DNA of 64,000 nt from Shimia_B sp038527375. GTDB taxonomy: Bacteria; Pseudomonadota; Alphaproteobacteria; Rhodobacterales; Rhodobacteraceae. The stretch lies in NCBI GenBank assembly GCA_038527375.1, contig JBCBFU010000011.1, positions 1 through 64,000 on the forward strand, written 5' to 3'. Both the position numbers and the translations under genes were made by a program. Position 1 is the stretch's first letter. Each line of letters opens with the position of its first letter. Below, piece by piece: positions 57,459 to 64,000 of the stretch. The notes under the pieces are model-generated. The model was not told the DNA's origin and did not search any database. It was given only the letters and a program-made list of their open reading frames with translations.

Positions 57459-58751
57459 ATGGCCAATGTTGTGGTGGTCGGCACCCAGTGGGGTGACGAG
57501 GGCAAAGGCAAGATCGTCGATTGGCTGAGCGAGCGTGCCGACATCATCGCCCGCTTCCAGGGCGGTCACAATGCGGGCCACACGCTGGTGATCGACGGGG
57601 CGGTCTACAAACTGCATGCGCTGCCGTCGGGCGTGGTACGCGGCGGCAAGCTGTCGGTCATCGGCAACGGTGTCGTGCTGGACCCTTGGCACTTGGTCGA
57701 GGAGATCGCGACCGTGCGTGAGCAAGGTATCGAGATCACGCCCGAGACGCTGATGATCGCCGAGAATACGCCGCTGATCCTGCCCTATCACGGGGAGCTT
57801 GATCGCGCGCGCGAGAGCCAGAATTCCGTGGCCAAGATCGGCACCACCGGGCGTGGCATCGGCCCGGCCTACGAGGACAAGGTGGGCCGCCGCGTAATCC
57901 GCGTGGCCGATCTGGCCGATGATGCGACGCTGGAATTGCGCGTGGATCGCGCGTTGGTTCACCACAATGCGTTGCGTTCTGGTCTGGGTCTTGAGGCTAT
58001 CGACCGTGACGCGCTGCTGACCAAGCTGCGGGAAGTTGCGCCCGAGATCCTGAAATACGCGGCCCCGGTGTGGAAAGTGCTGAATGAAAAGCGCCGCGCG
58101 GGGAAGCGTATCCTGTTTGAAGGGGCGCAAGGCGCGCTTCTGGACATCGATTTTGGCACCTATCCCTTCGTGACCTCGTCCAATGTGATTGCGGGGCAGG
58201 CGGCGACGGGCACTGGCATCGGGCCGGGGTCCATCGATTACGTTCTGGGGATCACCAAGGCCTATACCACCCGTGTGGGCGAGGGGCCGTTCCCGACGGA
58301 GTTGGACGACGAGGACGGGCAGCGTCTGGGCGAGCGTGGCCATGAGTTCGGCACCACCACGGGCCGCAAGCGCCGCTGTGGCTGGTTCGATGCCTGTCTC
58401 GTGCGCCAGACATGCGTGACCTCGGGCGTGTCAGGCATCTCGCTGACGAAACTCGACGTGTTGGACGGGTTTGACGAGATCAAGATTTGCACGGGCTACG
58501 AGTTGGACGGGGTCCAGTTGGACTACCTGCCCACGGCGGCGGATCAGCAGGCGCGCGTGACGCCGGTCTACGAGACCATCGAGGGCTGGCAGGGATCGAC
58601 CGCAGGCGCGCGGTCCTGGGCCGAGCTTCCGGCAGCGGCGATCAAATATGTGCGGCGGATCGAGGAGTTGATCCAGTGCCCCGTCGCCCTAGTGTCCACC
58701 TCGCCCGAGCGCGAGGATACGATCCTTGTGACGGACCCATTCGCGGACTGA
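57459..58751 (+). CDS. purA: adenylosuccinate synthetase
   Basis: Joins IMP and aspartate with GTP in AMP synthesis; 430 residues, the normal length. The P-loop opening is MANVVVVGTQWGDEGKGKIVDWL (GDEGKG). Other family motifs are GGHNAGHT, GTTGRGIGPAYEDK, LFEGAQGALLDIDFGTYPFVTSSN and TTTGRKRRCGWFD. The ATG at 57459 has AAGGACAG upstream. It leads into a DUF2842 gene 25 bases later, the usual order in Rhodobacterales. Confidence 0.97.
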   Translation: MANVVVVGTQWGDEGKGKIVDWLSERADIIARFQGGHNAGHTLVIDGAVYKLHALPSGVVRGGKLSVIGNGVVLDPWHLVEEIATVREQGIEITPETLMIAENTPLILPYHGELDRARESQNSVAKIGTTGRGIGPAYEDKVGRRVIRVADLADDATLELRVDRALVHHNALRSGLGLEAIDRDALLTKLREVAPEILKYAAPVWKVLNEKRRAGKRILFEGAQGALLDIDFGTYPFVTSSNVIAGQAATGTGIGPGSIDYVLGITKAYTTRVGEGPFPTELDDEDGQRLGERGHEFGTTTGRKRRCGWFDACLVRQTCVTSGVSGISLTKLDVLDGFDEIKICTGYELDGVQLDYLPTAADQQARVTPVYETIEGWQGSTAGARSWAELPAAAIKYVRRIEELIQCPVALVSTSPEREDTILVTDPFAD

Positions 58752-58776
58752 TCCCGCAAACTGTCTGAGGCCGCCC

Positions 58777-59007
58777 ATGGCATTGAGCTACAAAGCCAAG
58801 CGACGCTGGTCGCTGTTTATCCTCGTGGTGGCCGTGCCCGCCTACATCGTCGTGGCGGTGACGGTGATGAACTGGCTGGGCCGCCCGCCGATCTTTGTGG
58901 AACTGCTGGTCTACATCGCGCTGGGGATCGTCTGGGCGATCCCGCTCAAGCCGGTGTTCAAAGGTGTGGGGCAACCGGACCCGGACGCGCCGCCGCCGCA
59001 AGACTAG
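58777..59007 (+). CDS. DUF2842 small membrane protein
   Basis: Small membrane protein of 76 residues: ALSYKAKRRWSLFILVVAVPAYIVVAVTVMNWL, then FVELLVYIALGIVWAIPLKPVFKGVGQPDPDAP. Two helices and the closing P.KP.F.G.G.PDP are characteristic of the family. It is downstream of purA and convergent with the long disordered protein gene; 39 bases separate them with no clear terminator. Function unknown. Confidence 0.87.
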   Translation: MALSYKAKRRWSLFILVVAVPAYIVVAVTVMNWLGRPPIFVELLVYIALGIVWAIPLKPVFKGVGQPDPDAPPPQD

Positions 59008-59046
59008 GGTCTCGCGGCGCGCTTTCCATCAACGGATTGATTTGGC

Positions 59047-61290
59047 CTAGCCTGCGGCGCGGGCCTCGGCCTGTTCAATTGCGTCGGGCTGGAAGCGGGT
59101 GCTGTCGGTCGCCTCGAACTGGCCGCCGCGGATCTTGCGGATGCGGCCCTGCCGCAGAAGCGTGCCAAAGGCGCGCAACCCGTCTTCACGGCTAAAGCTT
59201 CCCGCTTCGGACGCGCCTTGGACGAGGCGCATGATTTGCGGACGCGAGAACACGGTCTTGCCCTCCACATGGGTCAGCCATGCTGCCGCCGCCTCGAGCG
59301 TGTCGGGCAGGCCTTCGGCACCGGCATCGGCCATGAAGCCTGAGAACCCTGCAACATCACCGTCATTGGTGCGCGCAACGGGAGCCGGGCGGACAGGTTG
59401 CGCGGCTGTGGGTGCCGCGGCCTCGGTCGCAGGTTCTGCAACGGGGGCCGGGGCCGCAACAGGTGCAGGCGCCGCTTCGGTTGCGGCCTCTGGTGCTTGG
59501 GCCTCAGGTGCGGGTGCTGCGGCGCGTGCGACGCGGCGCGGCGTCACCGGTTTGACCTCGGCGGGTGCCGGTGTGTCCACGCGTTGTGCAGCCACGAGTT
59601 TGAGCGGGGCAGGGGCGCGGCGGGCTGGTTCGCGCGCAGGCGCGGCATCGTCGGCGCGTTTTTGCGGGCGGCGCGGACGGACCACGGCGGCGAGGTCTTC
59701 GCGGAACGGCTCCTGCTCCTCCTCGGGGGTGGTCTTGGTCGCGTCACCCAGTTGGCGCGCAGCCTCGGTCGCGGCGACGGCGGCCTTGAGTTGGGTGAAG
59801 GCCTGACGGCGCGTGCGGCCATCTGGGGCCTCCATCTGCGCGTCGGCCTCGGTCATCAGGCGCGAGACGGCGGTGTCTGTGTCACCCATCGCGCCCAGCT
59901 TGTCCCGGCCCGCCTTGGCGTCGCGGGTGGACGGTACAGCGTCCTCAGGGCCGTCTTGGGCCACGATATTGGTGATGCCATCCGCCTCGGGCGCGTCGTC
60001 GACGGGATCGGCGGTGTCGTCGGCAAAGATCGAGGGCGCGTCGCCCTCGTCGTCGTCGGCTGCGTCGAATGCAGGCGCGGCCTCTTGCGCCTCGGCCTCG
60101 ACCGCGGCCAGTTCGCGCGCCAATTCGTCTTCCTCTTCTGCCGACAGCCCGCCATCTGCCTGGGCGGTCTCGGCCACGGTTTTTGTCAGCTCATCAAGAC
60201 CATCGAGGTCTTGGAAGTCATCATACGCGGCCTCTTCATCAGCCTCTTTATCGGCTACGGCCTGTTCAGCGGGCGCGTCGTCGGTCGCATCCTCGATGGC
60301 TTCCAACTGTCCCCGGGCGACGGCGGCCTCGAAGTCGGCGCGTTTCATCTTGAGAACGCGCGCTTTGGGCGCGGCGGGTTCGGCGTCCGCTTCGCTTGGT
60401 GCGTCTGCTTGGGCCTCCTCCAGCTGGGCCTCTTCCGGCGCGGCCTCAGACGCCGGGGAAAAATCCTCGGCGTGTTCATCCTCGGAATAGGCTGCCTTGG
60501 CGGCGCCTGCGGCGGCGGTTACGCCCACGACGGCCTGAATGCGGCGCAGCTTGGCGGCGAGGGTATCTTCGTCCTGCTGTGCCGTCTCTGGCGCGTCGGC
60601 TTCCACCGTTTCGGCGGTGACGGGTGCCTCTTCGGGCTCTGCGGGCAGGCTGTCTGTTTCGGCGTCTGTGGCGTCGTCGTCTTGAGCGTCGGCCTCAGGC
60701 GCGTCGTCTGCGGGCGCGTCGTCTTCTTGCGTCTCTTCCTCGACCGTCTCGCTTACATCGTCGTCAAACTGTTCTGCCGCGATCTCTTCGGCCTCAGCCA
60801 CCGGCTCATCTGCGCTGTCATCGGCAACGCTGTCTGGTGTGGCTGACTCGACCTCGGGCTCGACCACGGGCGCGACCTCGGGCTCTGGGGTGATGTCCTC
60901 GGCGGGCGCCGCCTCCGCATCGTCATATGTGCCAAGGTCTTCTTCGCGGCCTTCAACAGAGGCGTCTTCGGCGGGTTCTGCTGCGGGCGCTTCCGGTGCT
61001 GGCTCGGGCTGAACGACCGGGGCTGCCCCGGAGGAATCTGCGGCTTGCAGCAACACGCGGTTGCCTTCGGCGCGGGCGGTGACGCCACGGGCGATCTCGC
61101 GTTCGGCGATGCGGGCCATGACGTCGGCGTCGGGCTGGGGCGGTTCGGCCCCGAAATAGCGATCTTCGGCAGCGAGGTCGCGGAAATACTCCGCGATGGC
61201 CTTCATCGTGTCAAAGCTGTCGTCGAACCCTTCGAGGGTGCACGAGAACGTCCCATACGAGACTGTCAAAACCTTGCTGTTACCCACCAT
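59047..61290 (-). CDS. large protein with conserved ends and disordered acidic centre
   Basis: Protein of 747 residues, function unknown. N-terminal conserved part, about 1-90: KVLTVSYGTFSCTLEGFDDSFDTMKAIAEYFRDLAAEDRYFGAEPPQPD, and MARIAEREIARGVTARAEG. C-terminal conserved part, about 660-747: ADAGAEGLPDTLEAAAAWLTHVEGKTVFSRPQIMRLVQGASEAGSFSREDGLRAFGTLLRQGRIRKIRGGQFEATDSTRF, which looks like a winged-helix-type or adaptor unit. Between them are about 570 residues rich in Ala, Glu, Asp and Pro with no stable fold. The composition creates long false frames on the other strand. There is no signal peptide; I place it in the cytoplasm. Confidence 0.85.
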   Translation of the reverse strand: MVGNSKVLTVSYGTFSCTLEGFDDSFDTMKAIAEYFRDLAAEDRYFGAEPPQPDADVMARIAEREIARGVTARAEGNRVLLQAADSSGAAPVVQPEPAPEAPAAEPAEDASVEGREEDLGTYDDAEAAPAEDITPEPEVAPVVEPEVESATPDSVADDSADEPVAEAEEIAAEQFDDDVSETVEEETQEDDAPADDAPEADAQDDDATDAETDSLPAEPEEAPVTAETVEADAPETAQQDEDTLAAKLRRIQAVVGVTAAAGAAKAAYSEDEHAEDFSPASEAAPEEAQLEEAQADAPSEADAEPAAPKARVLKMKRADFEAAVARGQLEAIEDATDDAPAEQAVADKEADEEAAYDDFQDLDGLDELTKTVAETAQADGGLSAEEEDELARELAAVEAEAQEAAPAFDAADDDEGDAPSIFADDTADPVDDAPEADGITNIVAQDGPEDAVPSTRDAKAGRDKLGAMGDTDTAVSRLMTEADAQMEAPDGRTRRQAFTQLKAAVAATEAARQLGDATKTTPEEEQEPFREDLAAVVRPRRPQKRADDAAPAREPARRAPAPLKLVAAQRVDTPAPAEVKPVTPRRVARAAAPAPEAQAPEAATEAAPAPVAAPAPVAEPATEAAAPTAAQPVRPAPVARTNDGDVAGFSGFMADAGAEGLPDTLEAAAAWLTHVEGKTVFSRPQIMRLVQGASEAGSFSREDGLRAFGTLLRQGRIRKIRGGQFEATDSTRFQPDAIEQAEARAAG

Positions 61291-61435
61291 AACGACTGCT
61301 CACTTGTAATTTCGACTTTGGGTTGACGGTTGGTTTACCATCTTCCCGGTTGTGGAATGGACCCGAACCGCGTTCATTTCCGTGTGTTTTCATGGCGCGA
61401 ATGTGGTCTTTCGTCCCAAAATGCAGGATTCGCCG

Positions 61436-62110
61436 ATGTTTCGCCCCATTGTAGCATGTCCAAACGCCGTGACACTGGTCGGCGGCGGCGAGGCTAACGC
61501 GACATCCCTTACCAAGGCGTTGTCGCACGCGCCGACGCTGGTGGCCGCCGATGGCGGGGCGGCGGCCTGTCTGGCGGCAGGCCATGTGCCAGACGCTGTG
61601 ATCGGCGATTTTGACTCACTGTCCGACGATGCAGCTGCCGACATCCCGCAGGGTCGGCTTCACCATGTTGCATCGCAGGACGACACCGATTTTGACAAAT
61701 GCCTGAAACGGATCGAGGCGCCGGGCATTCTGGGGGTGGGTTTCCTGGGTGGGCGGATCGACCATCAACTCGCCGCGTTCAGCAGCCTGATGCGCGACCC
61801 GCGCCCGATTGTCTTGATCAGCAAACGCGAGGTCGTGTTCATGGCCCCGCGCGCACTGCGGCTGAGGCTTGCGCCCGGCGATCCGATTGCCTTTTACCCG
61901 CTCAGGCCGGTGGAATTGACGACCCGGGGCGTGCGCTATCCGCTGGCGGCGACGACCGTTGCGCCCGACGGGATCATCAGCACGTCGAACCACGTGGCCG
62001 ATCCTGAGGTCGAAATCGTGACAGATCGGGCCGGTGTTCTTGTGACTATGCCGCTGGCGGCGCTGGAACCGGTGTTGGACGCGCTGTGGCCACACGTTCG
62101 CGCCAAATGA
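61436..62110 (+). CDS. thiamine diphosphokinase
   Basis: Transfers pyrophosphate from ATP to thiamine, giving TPP; 224 residues. The TPK catalytic domain has VTLVGGGEANATSLTKAL, VAADGGAAACLAAGHVPDAVIGDFDSLSDD (the DGG and GDFDS acidic motifs), HHVASQDDTDFDKCL and VGFLGGRIDHQLAAFSSLM. The thiamine-binding domain follows (ELTTRGVRYPLAATTVAPDGIISTSNHV). I chose the ATG at 61436 with CAGGA upstream; ATGs at 61352 and 61421 would add a leader outside the domain. Its last 65 bases overlap the convergent EamA gene. Confidence 0.9.
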   Translation: MFRPIVACPNAVTLVGGGEANATSLTKALSHAPTLVAADGGAAACLAAGHVPDAVIGDFDSLSDDAAADIPQGRLHHVASQDDTDFDKCLKRIEAPGILGVGFLGGRIDHQLAAFSSLMRDPRPIVLISKREVVFMAPRALRLRLAPGDPIAFYPLRPVELTTRGVRYPLAATTVAPDGIISTSNHVADPEVEIVTDRAGVLVTMPLAALEPVLDALWPHVRAK

Positions 62111-62981
62111 CATAAAGACCCGCGGAGATCGTCACGAGGATGCCGATGGCCGCCAACCCGTTGGGCAGGTCGCGGAAGATCACAAAGCCGATCACGGTCG
62201 CGAAGGGAATTTCCAGATATTGCATCGGTGCCAGCGTGGCAGACGGCGCAAAGCGCAGCGACCACGTCATGAAAAGATGCGCGATGGACCCCACGATCCC
62301 TGTGAGCAGGAGCAGCCATGCCTCGTTCCCAGTGGGGCGCGGCAAGGCCGCGATGTCCCAACCCAGCGCGCCACCCACAAGGTATATGGGGGCGAGGATG
62401 GCCATGGCGATGCAGCCCGAAATGGCCTGAAGTGTCACCGCATCCACGGATTTGGCGATCTGACGCGTTTGCAGCATGAAAAGCGCAAAGACCACGGCGA
62501 CACCGAGCGGCAAGAGCGCGGCCCAGCCGACGGCTGCAAACGATGGCTGGATGACCAGAAGCGTGCCGACAAACCCCACCCCGCAGGCGGCCAGGCGGTG
62601 TGGCCCCACGGCTTCGCCCAGAACGGCCCACCCCAGAAGCAGCATGATAAAGGGCATCACGAAGGCAATCGCGATGGCATCGGCCAGTGGCAGGTAACGC
62701 AGCGCCGTGAACATCAGCGCGATGCCGCAGATATGCAGGACCGTGCGTTGCACGATGATGCGCCAGTGCCGGGAGGTGAGTTGAGGGCGCGCACCGCTGG
62801 CCAGTGCAATGGGACCTAGCAGGACCGCTTGCGCCAGAAACCTCACAGCCACGATCATCAGGATCGGCAGGCTCGCGCCCAGGATCTTGCCCAACGCGTC
62901 GCCAAAGGGCGCCATGACGCAAAAGGCGAGCATGAGCATGATCCCAAGGAGGGGGCGGTCCGGGTTGGCGGCGTTGTTCAT
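62046..62981 (-). CDS. EamA/DMT-family transporter
   Basis: Membrane transporter of 311 residues with ten helices in two EamA repeats: LLGIMLMLAFCVMAPFGDALGKILGASLPILMIVAVRFLAQAVLLGP and the second half starting WAALLPLGVAVVFALFMLQTRQIA. Drug/metabolite superfamily; substrate unknown. The C-terminal tail (RERVATARPTPVPAPPAA) lies in the overlap with the thiamine pyrophosphokinase gene. The ATG at 62981 starts the first helix shortly after. Confidence 0.88.
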   Translation of the reverse strand: MNNAANPDRPLLGIMLMLAFCVMAPFGDALGKILGASLPILMIVAVRFLAQAVLLGPIALASGARPQLTSRHWRIIVQRTVLHICGIALMFTALRYLPLADAIAIAFVMPFIMLLLGWAVLGEAVGPHRLAACGVGFVGTLLVIQPSFAAVGWAALLPLGVAVVFALFMLQTRQIAKSVDAVTLQAISGCIAMAILAPIYLVGGALGWDIAALPRPTGNEAWLLLLTGIVGSIAHLFMTWSLRFAPSATLAPMQYLEIPFATVIGFVIFRDLPNGLAAIGILVTISAGLYVIWRERVATARPTPVPAPPAA

Positions 62982-63016
62982 ATCCGCAGGCTAGGACCTC
63001 GGTCCCGCAAAGACCA

Positions 63017-64000
63017 TCAGCAATTGGGAATGTTGACGGCCAGCCCGCCCAGCGAGGTTTCCTTGTACTTCTCGCTCATGTCCGCGCCGGTCTGGCGCAT
63101 GGTCTCGATACAGGCATCGAGCGGCACAAGGTGGGTGCCATCCCCGCGCAAGGCCAGCGAGGCCGCAGAGACCGCCTTGATACAGCCCAGCCCGTTGCGT
63201 TCGATGCAGGGCACTTGCACCAGCCCTTTGACCGGGTCGCATGTCATCCCGAGGTGATGTTCCAGCGCGATCTCGGCCGCGTTTTCGACCTGTTCGGGTG
63301 TTCCGCCCATCACGGCGCACAGGCCCGCCGCGGCCATGGCAGACGCGCTGCCGACTTCGGCCTGACAGCCGCATTCCGCGCCCGAGATCGAGGCGTTGTG
63401 TTTCACAAGCCCGCCAATGGCCGCCGCGGTGAGCAGGAAGTCGGGAATGCGCGAGTGCGCTGCCCCCGGCACATGGTCGAGCCAATAGCGCAGCGTGGCG
63501 GGAACCACGCCCGCGGCCCCGTTGGTGGGCGCTGTGACGACCTGACCGCCGGCGGCGTTCTCCTCGTTCACGGCCATGGCGTAGACGCTCATCCAGTCGT
63601 TGATGGTGTGGGGTGCGGTCAGGTTCATGCCGCGTTCGGCCAAGAGCGCGTCGTGGATGCCCTTGGCACGGCGTTTGACCGACAGACCGCCGGGCAGGGT
63701 GCCGTCGCTGGTCAGGCCCCGGTCGATGCACTGTGACATCACGGCCCAGATGCGAGCGATCCCATCGTCGAGCGCGGTGGACGACATCCGCGACAACTCG
63801 TTCGCGCGTTTGAGACCCGCGATGGTCTGCCCGGTTTCGCGGCACATCGATAGCATCTCAGCCGCGCTTTTGAACGGGTAGGGCACGGGTGGGCCATCGT
63901 CGGTATCGGCGCCGGAGGCGAGTTCCTCTGCCGTCAGCACGAAGCCACCCCCGACGGAATAATAGGTCTCCTGCAGGATCACGTCGCCTTGGGCATCGGT
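63017..64000 (-). CDS. sdaA: L-serine ammonia-lyase, iron-sulfur type, 5' end beyond the window
   Basis: Deaminates L-serine to pyruvate. The visible 327 residues are the C-terminal part; the full single-chain enzyme is about 455-470. The 4Fe-4S cysteines of the bacterial class appear in ISGAECGCQAEVGSASAMAA, HHLGMTCDPVKGLVQ and QVPCIERN. The middle part VTAPTNGAAGVVPATLRYWLDHV is typical of the alpha fold, and QETYYSVGGGFV of the join to the missing N-terminal domain. The frame is open to the window edge. Confidence 0.93.
   Translation of the reverse strand, partial: TDAQGDVILQETYYSVGGGFVLTAEELASGADTDDGPPVPYPFKSAAEMLSMCRETGQTIAGLKRANELSRMSSTALDDGIARIWAVMSQCIDRGLTSDGTLPGGLSVKRRAKGIHDALLAERGMNLTAPHTINDWMSVYAMAVNEENAAGGQVVTAPTNGAAGVVPATLRYWLDHVPGAAHSRIPDFLLTAAAIGGLVKHNASISGAECGCQAEVGSASAMAAAGLCAVMGGTPEQVENAAEIALEHHLGMTCDPVKGLVQVPCIERNGLGCIKAVSAASLALRGDGTHLVPLDACIETMRQTGADMSEKYKETSLGGLAVNIPNC

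Noticed and set aside
59398..60846. 482-codon open frame on the plus strand, rich in Gly, Arg and Cys.
   Set aside because: It is the complement of the Ala/Glu/Asp-rich centre of the 747-residue gene; its composition has no protein-like pattern or family motif.
1..64000. Prophage, transposon, CRISPR array, tRNA or rRNA genes.
   Set aside because: I saw no integrase, transposase, terminal inverted repeats, spaced repeats, or tRNA-like T-loop sequences on either strand; codon use is even across the window.

Overview
The window reads as chromosome of a marine alphaproteobacterium of the order Rhodobacterales (Roseobacter group). The support is high GC with matching codon use throughout, a DddL-type DMSP lyase, a class I PHB granule cluster with PhaR-type CTGC-N3/4-GCAG sites, ThyX instead of ThyA, and several small proteins typical of the group (DUF2842, DUF1194, a PetP/LdtR-type MarR). 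I see no rRNA, tRNA, CRISPR array, prophage, transposase or integrase. Two N runs (7123-7222 and 17364-17462) are assembly gaps. Each is flanked by exactly the same 77 bases on both sides, so the apparent duplication inside thrS is an assembler artefact.

Layout. 1-6.5 kb: 5'-part of parE, the DMSP lyase dddL, a MATE exporter, an aspartate aminotransferase, an XRE regulator and sdhE. 6.5-11 kb: a MarR regulator, a GGGCTGA heptamer tandem repeat, a vWA protein, gloA, and a Slam-like outer-membrane protein with its probable surface-lipoprotein substrate. 11-16.9 kb: thyX, a cold-shock gene, an ArsC/YffB-like protein, and a complete bufferin operon (bufA1-bufB1-bufC1-DoxX) for MNIO-modified metal-binding peptides, preceded by a DJ-1/PfpI protein. 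17-26 kb: thrS, transporters, hydrolases, and an ArsR-SRPBCC fusion with its own tandem operator.

26-32.3 kb is a same-strand catabolic cluster: a HisD/HpsN-like dehydrogenase, two SnoaL-type proteins, a VOC protein, a conserved unknown, an SDR and a LacI regulator. A LacI-type palindrome (TTTGCATACGTTTGCAAA) lies just upstream of the first gene. 32.6-34.8 kb holds two tandem paralogues that join a LysM domain to a periplasmic solute-binding fold with no transporter nearby; this is the least explained module here. 35-41.5 kb: a MetE-C-like protein, a hydrolase, and the PHB genes phaZ (divergent), phaC, phaP and phaR. 41.6-43 kb: an RhlE-like helicase.

43-52.6 kb is one long minus-strand cluster that imports and degrades an amine by gamma-glutamylation: ABC ATPase, binding protein, two permeases, a glutamine-synthetase-like ligase, a class I glutamine amidotransferase, a second ligase, a FAD amine oxidoreductase and a class III aminotransferase. 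52.7-64 kb: a TerB/DUF1330/TerB/PhnD-like set behind secG-pyrG, then purA, a 747-residue protein with conserved ends and a disordered centre, thiamine pyrophosphokinase, an EamA transporter and the C-terminal part of an L-serine dehydratase.

The strongest leads are the LysM-SBP pair, the LacI/SnoaL/HpsN-like catabolic cluster, the Slam-lipoprotein pair and the bufferin operon with its large promoter-region palindrome.
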